Source of the DNA: Mucilaginibacter jinjuensis
GTDB taxonomy: Bacteria > Bacteroidota > Bacteroidia > Sphingobacteriales > Sphingobacteriaceae
Reading direction: 5' to 3'
DNA: 64,000 bases
Assembly (NCBI RefSeq): GCF_028596025.1
Contig: NZ_CP117167.1
Coordinates: 1,426,001-1,490,000, forward strand
Below the pieces are notes generated by a model that was not told the origin of the DNA, ran no database searches, and was given only the letters and a program-made list of their open reading frames with translations. Shown here in pieces: positions 35,225-44,990 of this stretch (the stretch's first letter is position 1; each line of letters opens with the position of its first letter). Made by a program: the position numbers and the translations under genes.

Positions 35225-35445
35225 ATATGAACAGCAACAACTTGGACGTCAACGGATTTTAATTTACCCTTGATCGGCAATTTTTAGGACGAACATCCAT
35301 TAAACTGGTTAAGCGGGGACTATAACAAGCTGACTGTTTTAAAGCAGGGTTTCGAAAATTCCACGAGTTTTTTTAAGACAACTTAGCGAATGCTATCAAA
35401 TCTTTTATCTCCCCTATAAAGCGAAAACCTGCGGGCATATAGTTT
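35225..35445 (+). pseudogene. Degraded copy of the helicase N-terminal remnant (3' part)
   Basis: The nucleotides match about 50325-50540 in the module 2 remnant, e.g. 'gggactataacaagctgactgttttaaa' against 'aggactacaacaagcttactgttttaaa' in two short blocks, but the reading frame is broken by several stops and indels. Its position at the head of module 1 is the same as that of its relative at the head of module 2. Confidence 0.65.
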
Positions 35446-35480
35446 AAAAAGGTATTGAAAAGGAATAAATCTATCAAGTC

Positions 35481-35588
35481 AATATATTTAATAATATTAT
35501 CTTCCGGTTAAATTTTCAGAGGTTCTATTAAGTGTTATCTCCTCAACCTATATTAGCATCGTTAAATACTTAACCGTATCACAATTTC
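35481..35588 (+). repeat. Conserved leader of the fibre array, module 1 copy
   Basis: About 100 bp shared with 50574-50677, including 'ataatattatctt', 'ggttaaattttcag', 'ttatctcctcaac' and 'tatattagc', ending at the ATG of each array's first gene. It is the best candidate for the promoter and 5' UTR of the arrays. Confidence 0.6.
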
Positions 35589-36601
35589 ATGAAAAAACTT
35601 CTTCTGGCAATTTTGCTAATATTAACGGCAAGTTATTCTTATGCGCAGTTAATTAGCTATCAGTCTGCTCCACTACCGTCAGCGCAACAAGGCACTACTC
35701 TTTTAAGTACGATAGGGGGTAGTTCAGGTTCGGGGAATTCAGTCTACCATAATACCTGGCTGGTTAGAAATGTAACTGGCAATAATTGGTATAGTACACG
35801 TGTACATGATGGTATTTCCGTAGATAACTCATTCTTAAATCCTCAAATAAATACGTTAACGTGGTGGGAAAGGGATCCAAATGCAAACATTCAGTCTTGG
35901 GGAACTAATAGCGCAACATATTTAACAATTAATAATGGAAACGTCGGTATTGGGATTACAAATCCTCAATCAAATCTATCTGTTAAAGGGTACACTTTAC
36001 CAACCAATGGTCTGGTTATGCGTCGTCGTCTTTACAGGTGGGGGAGCTTATGATTCAAGATTATGAAGTTACTCCCCAAGTTGCAATTGAGCAAAATACA
36101 TATTTTGATGGGGCAACTAAATATATTCTAAATGGATACGCATCATCTCTGGGTATGGGCTCAAACGGAAATATTACTTTTTCTGTTTATAACAATGGGG
36201 TTAGTGGAAATACAGTTTCAGGAACAGGTCTCGCAATGACTATAGCTAATAACGGCAATGTAGGTATTGGAATAAGTCACCCCGATGCCAAATTAGCGGT
36301 TCAAGGTACAATCCACGGCAACGAAGTTCTAATAGATCAAACAGTCCCTACTCCAGACTATGTATTTGATAAAGACTATGGTCTTGCTTCTTTAAAAGAT
36401 ATAAAAACCTATATCGATCAAAACCACCACTTGCCTGAAATTCCTTCTGCTGCACAAGTCGCTAAAGACGGGGTTAACTTGGGTGAGATGAATGCGAAAC
36501 TTTTAAAGAAGATTGAAGAACTGACTTTGTATTTGATTGATCTTAAAAATGAAAACGACGCATTAAATCAAAGGGTACAAAAATTAGAAAACAAAAAATA
36601 A
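35589..36601 (+). pseudogene. Tail-fibre-like secreted protein A1, frameshifted
   Basis: Two frames together make one member of the array family. 35589-36053 has the signal peptide and a head with the first Asn-Val-Gly-Ile-Gly motif; 36038-36601 has a second Asn-Val-Gly-Ile-Gly motif and the complete C-terminal module (from about 36293). Between them the frame changes twice, in a stretch around 36020-36031 and again at about 36050-36058, with the intermediate frame reading Phe-Thr-Gly-Gly-Gly-Ala-Tyr-Asp-Ser. Two +1-type shifts within 40 bp make a sequencing error less likely than decay. It is the first gene after the conserved leader. Confidence 0.75.
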
Positions 36602-36602
36602 T

Positions 36603-37550
36603 ATGAGAAAATTTTACTATGTTTTTTTATTAGTATTCGCTGCAAATAAGCTATTTGCACAGGATTATACTACGAGTGTTACTTTTCCGGCCGGATACCA
36701 AATTGGAGATTCCAATGAATTTGTATTGGTTGCACCTCAAGATGCCGGAGCTTCCGGGTATTATGAAATATCAATTTCTTACACACGGGGAAATATAGCT
36801 GCTGCGGCTACCCATCTGGCAAGTATCAGTCATTCTAATCCCAGTCTATGGAGAGAGGTTGGAAGAGTAAACGGCAATCCTTATACAGGAAGTGGGATAT
36901 ATAATTTTACGATCGATTGCAATACGCAATATGGATATGCCCGATTCAGGGTAAGAGCTATTAATACATACGGCGTAGGCACTGACCCCATAGCGGTAAA
37001 TATTAAGGTGCACTCTATAAATTTCAATAGTTCGTGGACTCCGTTGAATATTTCCGAAAATGATTTAAGCGTCACTAAGTTCTTGCCAATGACAAATGAA
37101 TGGAATTTATATGTCGGCAATGACTTTACAAGCAATGGTGCAAACTTGGCCATTAAAGCAATAGAGAACGGTAATGTTAGTATCGGGACAAACAATACCG
37201 ATTCCAAATTAACTGTCGGTGGAACTGTTCATGCCACCGAAGTCTTGGTTGATGCCAATGTCGCGCCTGCCGACTATGTTTTTGACAAAGAATACAACCT
37301 TGTAACACTTAAAGATGTCAAAACGTATATCGACCAAAACCATCACCTTCCTGAAATCCCTTCAGCTAACCAGCAAGTTAAAGACGGCATTAACCTGGGT
37401 GAAATGAATAACAAATTGCTTAAGAAGATAGAAGAGTTGACCTTGTATTTGATTGAGAAAGACAAACAGGTAAATGATCTTCAAAAACAGGTCGGCCAAA
37501 TAATGCAGCAGTTACCGACAGGTACAGGGTTGGTACCACAGAAGAAATAA
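36603..37550 (+). CDS. Tail-fibre-like secreted protein A2
   Basis: 315 residues with a signal peptide ending Phe-Ala-Gln. The head (21-200) is unique in the array: beta-rich, with Tyr-Glu-Ile-Ser-Ile-Ser-Tyr and Asn-Ile-Lys-Val-His strands. Its fibre motif is altered (Asn-Val-Ser-Ile-Gly-Thr). From residue 202 comes the constant module: Thr-Val-His-Ala-Thr-Glu-Val-Leu-Val-Asp, Asp-Tyr-Val-Phe-Asp-Lys, Leu-Pro-Glu-Ile-Pro-Ser-Ala, Leu-Gly-Glu-Met-Asn, then a coiled coil. Here the variant Ser-Ala-Asn-Gln-Gln replaces Ser-Ala-Ala-Gln-Val and the C-terminus ends in a Pro/Gln tail. It begins 1 bp after the A1 stop. Confidence 0.8.
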   Translation: MRKFYYVFLLVFAANKLFAQDYTTSVTFPAGYQIGDSNEFVLVAPQDAGASGYYEISISYTRGNIAAAATHLASISHSNPSLWREVGRVNGNPYTGSGIYNFTIDCNTQYGYARFRVRAINTYGVGTDPIAVNIKVHSINFNSSWTPLNISENDLSVTKFLPMTNEWNLYVGNDFTSNGANLAIKAIENGNVSIGTNNTDSKLTVGGTVHATEVLVDANVAPADYVFDKEYNLVTLKDVKTYIDQNHHLPEIPSANQQVKDGINLGEMNNKLLKKIEELTLYLIEKDKQVNDLQKQVGQIMQQLPTGTGLVPQKK

Positions 37551-37586
37551 CATCTCATCAAATCACGCTTTAGTTTATTATAATTT

Positions 37587-38618
37587 ATGAAAAAGGTCTT
37601 ATTGCTTATGCTATCGATTTTGACAGCAAGCTATTGTTATGCACAGAATTCTAATCCCTGGCCATTAAGCGGAAATGTAGGAATTGGGATATCAAACCCA
37701 GGTTTTGCGCCTCTCGATGTAAGGGATAACAATTCGGTCATACAACTCAGGAGTACGATGTCGGCAATTGTTCCCGGAAATAATAACGGCGGGGCGATTT
37801 ATTTTGGTGTTGACAATCAAAATAATTCAAGTATACCAACAGGTGCGATCGAGACTTCCTGGGGAGGTGTGCTTGTTCCACAAATTGGCATAGGAGTTAT
37901 CCGGGATGGTTTACGGGCTAATATGATCTTAGATTATAACAATAATACCCTGTTTCGAAATGGAAGTGTTAGCAATATGATAATCAATAGTAGCGGGAAC
38001 GTCGGTATCGGTACAACAAATCCTTCTGAAAAACTTACGATCAGTGATCCTGGAATTGCATATAACGCTACAACAGGGGTGATCAAATTGCTTTTCGATT
38101 CTGGTGGAGGAAGAGGGGGGATGGGTTTCGAAAAGGAAACTTTTAATACTGCAGGCTTAAGGTTCTATACACAGTATGGATTTGGATCTTCAATTGAGAA
38201 AATGCGAATCACGGCTAACGGATACGTAGGGATTGGCACAACGCAGCCTGATAAAGAATTAACTGTAAATGGAACTATTCATGCCAATGAAGTATTAGTG
38301 GATACCAATGTTCCTCATCCCGATTATGTTTTTGACAGAGACTACGATTTGACTTCTTTAAAAGATGTAAAAACCTACATCGACAAAAACCATCATTTAC
38401 CTGAAATTCCATCCGCTGCACAAGTTGCCAAAGATGGTATTAACCTGGGCGAGATGAATGCGAAGCTATTAAAGAAAATCGAAGAGCTTACCCTGTATTT
38501 AATTGAAAAGGATGCCCAGATTGATAAGCAAGAGTCACAAAATATTTCGCAACAACAGCAAATTGATCAAATGAAAATACAAATCAAAGAATTGCTAACA
38601 AAAGCATCAGAAAAATAA
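37587..38618 (+). CDS. Tail-fibre-like secreted protein A3
   Basis: 343 residues, signal peptide, then a head with three Asn-Val-Gly-Ile-Gly/Gly-Ile-Gly-Thr motifs near 30, 140 and 215, suggesting a repeated beta structure as in the shafts of phage tail fibres and trimeric adhesins. The constant module begins at residue 225. The opening after the signal peptide (Asn-Pro-Trp-Pro-Leu-Ser-Gly-Asn-Val-Gly) is close to B1 in module 2, so the two are probable counterparts. A Gln/Lys-rich coiled coil forms the last 35 residues. Trimerisation is inference from the motif type. Confidence 0.8.
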   Translation: MKKVLLLMLSILTASYCYAQNSNPWPLSGNVGIGISNPGFAPLDVRDNNSVIQLRSTMSAIVPGNNNGGAIYFGVDNQNNSSIPTGAIETSWGGVLVPQIGIGVIRDGLRANMILDYNNNTLFRNGSVSNMIINSSGNVGIGTTNPSEKLTISDPGIAYNATTGVIKLLFDSGGGRGGMGFEKETFNTAGLRFYTQYGFGSSIEKMRITANGYVGIGTTQPDKELTVNGTIHANEVLVDTNVPHPDYVFDRDYDLTSLKDVKTYIDKNHHLPEIPSAAQVAKDGINLGEMNAKLLKKIEELTLYLIEKDAQIDKQESQNISQQQQIDQMKIQIKELLTKASEK

Positions 38619-38675
38619 CTATACACACAAATATCGTTTGCCCGTAATTACTCAAACCACTTACACATTATAATC

Positions 38676-39548
38676 GTGAAAAATATAATACTTGTCCTCG
38701 CCATTGTTCTTTTTGGTTATTGTTCATTTGCTCAGACGCTTACTACTCAGAACACAGGAAACCAGTTGTGGATAAAGCTTGGAGACTTAGCATTACCACA
38801 AGGAGGGAATGATTGCTTCCTGAGAATTGTTGGCGGAAGTGGGTACAACGCCTTAAAATCTCAACAGGGATATGTTGAATTACACATGAGAACCAGTAAT
38901 GGGGCATCTGTGGATGAAAACGGTTATGGCTTTTCTGCAACAGCAGTATCCTACGAAAGAAATCGTTTTATTGCTGATATAAGAATTGTCCCTAATGCCA
39001 GTGGCACTAATGCAACCTCTTACGGTATATTTATATATTGTGGGCCGTACCCAGGCAGTACCTTTTTCTCTGTGGAAGACCCTACAGGCATTTGGACTTC
39101 CAATTTAAGCAGCTCAACAACCGCTCCCGGAGGTTACAGTGTCCCCTTTGAGCACGTCATAAATAATAATACTTTTCTAAATGGCAATCTTGGAATTGGC
39201 ACTACACAAACAGATGCGCCTTTAACCGTAAACGGCACTATTCACGCCACGGAAGTATTGGTAGATCAAAGTGTCCCTCATCCCGATTATGTTTTCGATA
39301 AAGATTACGATCTCATCCCGCTCAAAGATGTTAAGTACTATATCGATCAAAATCATCACTTACCCGAAATTCCATCCACTGCACAGGTTGCTAAAGAAGG
39401 TATTAACCTTGGTGAAATGAATGCTAAATTATTAAAGAAGATCGAGGAGCTGACTTTGTATCTGATTGAAAAGGACAAAAAGGATCGGGACTTACAATCT
39501 CAGGTTGATGAATTAAAGAAGCAAATTCTATCAATTAAAAAAAAATAA
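38676..39548 (+). CDS. Tail-fibre-like secreted protein A4 (GTG start)
   Basis: 290 residues from GTG 38676; there is no ATG that keeps the signal peptide. The head is short and different from its neighbours, with a Leu-Trp-Ile-Lys-Leu-Gly opening, many Tyr and Gly, and a single Asn-Leu-Gly-Ile-Gly-Thr motif just before the constant module at about residue 183. In that module the Asp-Tyr-Val-Phe block reads 'Asp-Gln-Ser-Val-Pro-His-Pro-Asp-Tyr', closest to B3 of module 2. Confidence 0.78.
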   Translation: MKNIILVLAIVLFGYCSFAQTLTTQNTGNQLWIKLGDLALPQGGNDCFLRIVGGSGYNALKSQQGYVELHMRTSNGASVDENGYGFSATAVSYERNRFIADIRIVPNASGTNATSYGIFIYCGPYPGSTFFSVEDPTGIWTSNLSSSTTAPGGYSVPFEHVINNNTFLNGNLGIGTTQTDAPLTVNGTIHATEVLVDQSVPHPDYVFDKDYDLIPLKDVKYYIDQNHHLPEIPSTAQVAKEGINLGEMNAKLLKKIEELTLYLIEKDKKDRDLQSQVDELKKQILSIKKK

Positions 39549-39572
39549 AACGACCCCACTTATCATAGTTTC

Positions 39573-40574
39573 ATGAAAAAAATTCTACTCACAATTATGC
39601 CGCTACTTGCTGCATTTAGTTCTTTTGCGCAATTTCAGTCTCCGGTCAGCGGTATCACATGGACGCCTGATAGAGTTGGGATAGGTACAAATACACCTTG
39701 GACAACGTTTTCCGTCTTTCAGGCAAATAATAACAATACCTATATTTCAGCTGGTAACAACACGATAAGCACATTCATGGGAGCTGGTGGTGCCTTGTGG
39801 GGAATTGTTGGTACTGCTTCTAATCATGATTTTGCACTGTACACTGGTAACACAGAGAAAATGCGCATCGCTAATAACGGAAACGTGGGTATTGGTACAA
39901 GCAATCCGCTTACCACGCTATATCTTCAGAATGCAAATACCAGCTATTCTGCGACATTAACGCTTAAAAATACGGCTAATAACTTTGCGGCCAGAGCTGG
40001 CCTCACCCTCGAAAATGATGCAGGTAATCAAACTCAATTCTATAAACAAGCATCTGGAAGTTTCGATGCAAATGATGCCATACTCTATTCAGCACAAGGA
40101 GATACCAGAATATATACAGGAGGGGGTGAAAGATTTCGAATTACATCTTCTGGCAAGGTTGGCATAGGAACGACAGTGCCAGACCAGAAGTTAACTGTAA
40201 ATGGCACCATCCATGCTACCGAAGTATTAGTAGATCAAACAGTCCAAACCCCTGACTATGTTTTCGACAAAGATTACGACCTGGCTACACTTAAAGATGT
40301 AAAAACCTATATCGATCAAAACCATCACTTACCCGAAATACCATCGGCCGCCGAAATTACCAAAGAGGGCATCAACCTCGGTGAAATGAATGCCAAACTG
40401 CTGAAGAAGATTGAAGAGCTGACCTTGTACCTGATTGAGAAAGATAAAAAGCAAGAAGGTTTAGAGACAATGGTTTTAAAGCAGAATAAAGTCATAAGAA
40501 GCCAACAAAAGTACGATGTTCTTATCACGAAAAAACTCCACCAAATACAATCACAAATCAAATGCGTAAACTAA
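39573..40574 (+). CDS. Tail-fibre-like secreted protein A5
   Basis: 333 residues, signal peptide with Phe-Ala-Gln end. The head has three fibre motifs (Val-Gly-Ile-Gly-Thr near 30, 108 and 198) separated by Thr/Asn-rich strands. The constant module starts near 206 and shares a 23-bp identical stretch with B2. The C-terminal coiled coil is longer and basic (Lys-Gln-Asn-Lys-Val-Ile-Arg-Ser). Its 3' end overlaps the A6 start by 13 bp, indicating translational coupling in the array. Confidence 0.8.
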   Translation: MKKILLTIMPLLAAFSSFAQFQSPVSGITWTPDRVGIGTNTPWTTFSVFQANNNNTYISAGNNTISTFMGAGGALWGIVGTASNHDFALYTGNTEKMRIANNGNVGIGTSNPLTTLYLQNANTSYSATLTLKNTANNFAARAGLTLENDAGNQTQFYKQASGSFDANDAILYSAQGDTRIYTGGGERFRITSSGKVGIGTTVPDQKLTVNGTIHATEVLVDQTVQTPDYVFDKDYDLATLKDVKTYIDQNHHLPEIPSAAEITKEGINLGEMNAKLLKKIEELTLYLIEKDKKQEGLETMVLKQNKVIRSQQKYDVLITKKLHQIQSQIKCVN

Positions 40575-41530
40575 TTTTAACCCTCACAATTTTACTATCA
40601 TCAACAGTTTTTTTTAAAGTTTCAGCGCAATATTATGGCAGCTTTGTAGTTCAGGGGGACGCTGATAAATTTTATCCGGTCGTATTCAGTGATGTTGATT
40701 TCGATAACAATAAGGCTACGGTACTTGATATCGGCCGATCCAACGTCCACACTGATGGAACATGGCGTGGATCTGAAATTGCAAGGTTCAGATTTCATAC
40801 ATACAACTGGGGAAACAGCTCCAATTTTATAGATGCTGATATCCGACAATTTAATCCGGTCACCAATACCGCGTTTATTGCTGCGTGGTCAGACGGAAGT
40901 ATGTCAAATAGCGACAAAACGATCATTATATGGTTAAAAGGCGGCGGTAACACTTATTTTGTTAATGCCCCGGCTGATATCAATGCAACCGTTTATGATG
41001 GTGTTCAACACCCGTTACCCTATCAGGAAACTAACGGACCAGCCAGAAACTACATAACCACTATTCAGCCCTATGTTAATTCGAACGGATTTAGCAGTGG
41101 TGGCACCGCATTCTTTAATGGTACCGGCAATAGCTATTTCGGTTCTAACGTGGGTATTGGTACTTATAACCCTGATGCCAAATTAACTGTCCAGGGTACC
41201 GTCCATGCCACAGAGGTTTTAGTAGATCAAACAGTCCCCACTCCCGATTATGTTTTTGACAAAGACTACGATCTCGCTTCACTAAAAGATGTAAAAACCT
41301 ACATAGATCAAAATCATCACCTACCCGAAATTCCATCCGCTGCACAGGTTGCCAAAGAGGGCATTAACCTGGGCGAAATGAATGCCAAGCTGTTGAAAAA
41401 GATTGAAGAACTCACTTTGTATTTGATTCAACAAAAGGAAGAATCACAAAGGCAAAACAGGATACAACAACGTCAGATCAATCAATTAAAACATCAGATA
41501 AAAGCTTTGGCGAAAGCGTCACAAATATAG
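40562..41530 (+). CDS. Tail-fibre-like secreted protein A6
   Basis: 322 residues, last of the module 1 array. The head begins with Gln-Tyr-Tyr-Gly-Ser-Phe-Val-Val-Gln-Gly and looks globular rather than repeated; only one fibre motif (Asn-Val-Gly-Ile-Gly-Thr near 196) precedes the constant module at 207. The C-terminal helix is rich in Gln and Arg. It starts inside A5 and is 46 bp from the TcB-like gene, so array and toxin genes probably share an mRNA. Confidence 0.8.
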   Translation: MRKLILTLTILLSSTVFFKVSAQYYGSFVVQGDADKFYPVVFSDVDFDNNKATVLDIGRSNVHTDGTWRGSEIARFRFHTYNWGNSSNFIDADIRQFNPVTNTAFIAAWSDGSMSNSDKTIIIWLKGGGNTYFVNAPADINATVYDGVQHPLPYQETNGPARNYITTIQPYVNSNGFSSGGTAFFNGTGNSYFGSNVGIGTYNPDAKLTVQGTVHATEVLVDQTVPTPDYVFDKDYDLASLKDVKTYIDQNHHLPEIPSAAQVAKEGINLGEMNAKLLKKIEELTLYLIQQKEESQRQNRIQQRQINQLKHQIKALAKASQI

Positions 41531-41576
41531 TTTTTTAAATACAATTACCTCACTTCCTCACTAAACCATTATAACC

Positions 41577-44500
41577 ATGTTTTTCAAAAAAGCATTTATA
41601 GCTCTATGCGCGATAGGTGTGCCATTTATCACTTTAGCGCAGACATCAGCGCCAAAATTTGATGTTAAGAATTTGCTTGCGACATCACCGGAAGCCGCGA
41701 TGTTAGGCAGGTTCGGGGATATCCCGATCGGCTATTATACAGGAACGGCCGACGTTTCGATCCCTATTTATACCATTAAGGCATCCGGAATTGAAATCCC
41801 CATTGTCCTAAGTTATCACGGATCTGGAATTAAAGTAGAAGACGAAGCCACTAATGTTGGTCTTGGATGGAGCCTTGATCCCGGCGGCGCGATCGTTCAT
41901 ATTGTAAATGGTAGCGTTGATAACCTCGACAACTTAACGACAACAAATGGATATGGGTTTTTAAAAGCACATTGCCCGCAAGGGGTTTACACAGAACGCT
42001 ATGAGTTTGGCGATGCTTATTTCACAGGTGCTGGTGGCTGTAGTTTTACCGACACAGAGGGTGCCGATGATTATCAGGCTTTGGACGCTGTAAACCGGGG
42101 GATGGGGCAACCCGACATCTATCAATTTAATTTTCCAGGCTACTCAGGGAAATTTTATATCAACCCGGAAATTGGGAATGTGGTTTTAATAAACCCGCGG
42201 CAACAGGATATTAGTTTTTCGAAAGATGGTAATAGCTGGACTGCAAAAACCATGGATGGGAACATTTTCCATTTTTCAGCGGTAGAAACCGTAGGGGTTT
42301 ATCCTAATATATCAGGTGAAACATTTAAGCTATCACAAATCCAGCTGCATGATGGAAAGACGGTAAACTTTACTTATCAGGATGGCTATTACTCCTCATT
42401 TCAATATAGCGAATCTTTTCACTCAGATTATCCCTTGAGCATTAATGATGGAAGTACTAACACTGTTGTGCCCAATATGAGCGTAACAGATCATACTGTA
42501 AAAATGCTGACCAATATCAGTACAGATCTTGTCAGTGTTGATTTTAATCTCGAAAGCAGGGATGATATGCCCGTTGAATCTTTTAACGGATCGACTTTGC
42601 CTGTTAAAAGAATAAAATCGGTTGATGTTAAAGCGCTCAATACAGGCACTAAAGTCAAATCTTTTTTATTTAATTACGACTACTTTGTTAGTTTAAGTGC
42701 GCCCGTAGGTGGAAGTTTTCTGACCGGGCATGTAGGTACAATTGATCCGTCGGTTTATTCAGCAGACGCCAGGCGCCTAAAACTATTGTCTGTTCAAGAG
42801 GCTGGGTATAATACTAATGGGCAACAATTGCTGAATCAGCCTTATAGTTTTGCTTATAACGAGTCTATATCGATGCCATTAAAAACTTCTTATGCTAAAG
42901 ATTTTTGGGGGTACTATAATAACATAGGTAATACCAAACTGATCCCTGACTTATCCTTTTTCGTCATGTCGGACGATCCTGACTACAATATAATGCCTGC
43001 TAACCTGACCACTTTATTTGCAGGGGCTAACCGTTCACCAAATGTAGCCTATATGCAGGTGGGGATGCTGAAACGTATCACCTACCCAACAGGCGGCTAT
43101 TCTGATTTTACTTATGAACCCCATGATTTCGCTAATCACGCTTATCCTGACATGAACAAAATAACCCAAAGTCAGAAAAGTGGTTACATTGCAGATTATA
43201 ATTTACCATCAGATACCAAATCAACCACTTTTACTTTATCCAAAGACCAGGTTATCCCTTTTAATGTCATCATTACTGAAGGTCCAAATACTTCACATGG
43301 TTTTTATGCACTTCAGCCCAGTACCGTTACCCTTACACAAGCTGTTTCGGGTGTAAATACAACGTTATATACCTGGCAAATGGACAACAGTGATCTGGAT
43401 AATTTCAATGCCACCGGTACCCGGCAATGGACTACTCCTGTATCTATCACTTATACACCGGGGGCAGTTTACACAATTACAGCAAATTTGCCGGATAACC
43501 TGGGCCCGCAGGGAACTTCAACCGATGCGGCTTCAGTTAGTGTTAACTTTTCTTATTTCGATAGTCCGGCGGCATCTAAGATCAGCTATGGCGGAGGCTT
43601 ACGTGTTTCTTCTATCACTAATTACACCCAATCGGGGGCAATAGCCAATAAAAAAGTCATCAAATACCAGAATGCAGACAATACATCTTCCGGTTTGTTG
43701 ATGTCTCCGGTAAAACCGCTTTACAGGCGGACAATGTATGGCATGATAAATAGTTCAAATTCGACTGGTAATCCCAATTATTCAGCAGCCAAAGCAGATG
43801 TTTGGTTTATATCTTCTGAAAGCGCTGTGCCATTCTCAGATGCAGCCCAGGGTAATATGATCGGTTATACACGTGTGGAAGAAGACGATGTTGCACAGGA
43901 TGGGTCTTTGAACGGCAGGCACGTATTTAATTATAACAATGCTGAAAGCGAATGGCATGTAAATACGCCTGCTAATCCAAATCCCTTAAATGGCCTGATT
44001 TTTAGAGACCAAATTTATAGTAATGGATCAGTTGTGCCACTACAGGAAACCACCTACAGTTATGATTATATCAATGCCTGGTTGTATACAGGCTATAAAG
44101 AAGCTTTAACATTTGTAGGCACTCCAGGCTGCGGCAATGCTTATGATTATTCACTTAGCGCCTTCCAGCCTTCCCGCAATTACGAACATGAGTTCCTGAT
44201 CTGTTCTTATCCTTTCAATTCTTTTTGGTACCTGCCATCCGGAAAAACTACTGTGAAAACTGATAACGGGCAATCTGTAATTACCACCGAAGCCTATGCT
44301 TACAATACGAAAGGGCAAATGGTGAAAATGGACACCTACGACAGCAGGTTACGTAAAAAGTCTGTATCCAACCTTTATCCCCTTGATAATCCCGGTGACC
44401 CGATGTCGGCAACATTAATAAGTAACGGCTTATATAATAACCTACAACAGCAAACTACGTTATTGAATGATAATACAGAATTAGCAAAAGACAAAGTGAG

Positions 44501-44990
44501 TTATCGCGTAGAGAGTGGGCTGGTTGTACAAAATGATATTACAAGGTCTTATAATGGTGCGACCATGTTTACCGACGTAACATTTGACAGGTATGGACCG
44601 GATAAAACGCTTCGTCAATACACACAAAGAAGTACTCCTATAGTGCTGCTGTGGTCATTTAATAACACTTATCCAGTGGCTGAAATCAAAAATACAAGTT
44701 ATGATGCAGTAGAAGCCGCGCTAGGCGGAAAATCAGTTGTCGATAATTTCGGACTGGAGATACCTGCAAAGGGGCGAATAGACAGTTTCCTCGCTACTAT
44801 TAAATCAGCTTTGCCCAATGCACAGGTAACAATCTACACCTACGCACCTTTAATCGGTATGACCTCGACGACCGATGCCAAAGGGATACCAACCTATTAC
44901 GAATATGACAGTTTTATGCGCCTGATGAATATTAAGGATAAAGATGGCAACATCGTGAAACACGTCGATTACCATTATCAGAACCAATAA
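41577..44990 (+). CDS. TcB/SpvB-like secreted protein, module 1
   Basis: 1137 residues with a signal peptide (cleavage near Leu-Ala-Gln). Near residue 90-110 it has Ile-Val-Leu-Ser-Tyr-His-Gly-Ser-Gly followed by Asn-Val-Gly-Leu-Gly-Trp-Ser-Leu, which resembles the SpvB N-domain of TcB insecticidal toxin subunits. The rest is beta-rich without clear YD repeats until the end, where Tyr-Glu-Tyr-Asp-Ser-Phe-Met-Arg-Leu and His-Val-Asp-Tyr-His-Tyr are RHS-type strands. By analogy it would form the front of a TcB-TcC cocoon that encloses the toxin tip of the next gene, 30 bp downstream. The last 60 codons are in the near-identical repeat shared with module 2. Confidence 0.65.
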   Translation: MFFKKAFIALCAIGVPFITLAQTSAPKFDVKNLLATSPEAAMLGRFGDIPIGYYTGTADVSIPIYTIKASGIEIPIVLSYHGSGIKVEDEATNVGLGWSLDPGGAIVHIVNGSVDNLDNLTTTNGYGFLKAHCPQGVYTERYEFGDAYFTGAGGCSFTDTEGADDYQALDAVNRGMGQPDIYQFNFPGYSGKFYINPEIGNVVLINPRQQDISFSKDGNSWTAKTMDGNIFHFSAVETVGVYPNISGETFKLSQIQLHDGKTVNFTYQDGYYSSFQYSESFHSDYPLSINDGSTNTVVPNMSVTDHTVKMLTNISTDLVSVDFNLESRDDMPVESFNGSTLPVKRIKSVDVKALNTGTKVKSFLFNYDYFVSLSAPVGGSFLTGHVGTIDPSVYSADARRLKLLSVQEAGYNTNGQQLLNQPYSFAYNESISMPLKTSYAKDFWGYYNNIGNTKLIPDLSFFVMSDDPDYNIMPANLTTLFAGANRSPNVAYMQVGMLKRITYPTGGYSDFTYEPHDFANHAYPDMNKITQSQKSGYIADYNLPSDTKSTTFTLSKDQVIPFNVIITEGPNTSHGFYALQPSTVTLTQAVSGVNTTLYTWQMDNSDLDNFNATGTRQWTTPVSITYTPGAVYTITANLPDNLGPQGTSTDAASVSVNFSYFDSPAASKISYGGGLRVSSITNYTQSGAIANKKVIKYQNADNTSSGLLMSPVKPLYRRTMYGMINSSNSTGNPNYSAAKADVWFISSESAVPFSDAAQGNMIGYTRVEEDDVAQDGSLNGRHVFNYNNAESEWHVNTPANPNPLNGLIFRDQIYSNGSVVPLQETTYSYDYINAWLYTGYKEALTFVGTPGCGNAYDYSLSAFQPSRNYEHEFLICSYPFNSFWYLPSGKTTVKTDNGQSVITTEAYAYNTKGQMVKMDTYDSRLRKKSVSNLYPLDNPGDPMSATLISNGLYNNLQQQTTLLNDNTELAKDKVSYRVESGLVVQNDITRSYNGATMFTDVTFDRYGPDKTLRQYTQRSTPIVLLWSFNNTYPVAEIKNTSYDAVEAALGGKSVVDNFGLEIPAKGRIDSFLATIKSALPNAQVTIYTYAPLIGMTSTTDAKGIPTYYEYDSFMRLMNIKDKDGNIVKHVDYHYQNQ

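Larger units (their letters stand above)
34270..35588. other. 1.3-kb region between conflict operon and toxin module 1
   Basis: No intact gene of known type. In order: AT-rich sequence (34270-34690), a terminator-like hairpin, a tRNA 3'-end remnant, a possible small minus-strand ORF (34941-35111), and a degraded copy of the helicase remnant with the conserved leader (35225-35588). Confidence 0.7.
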
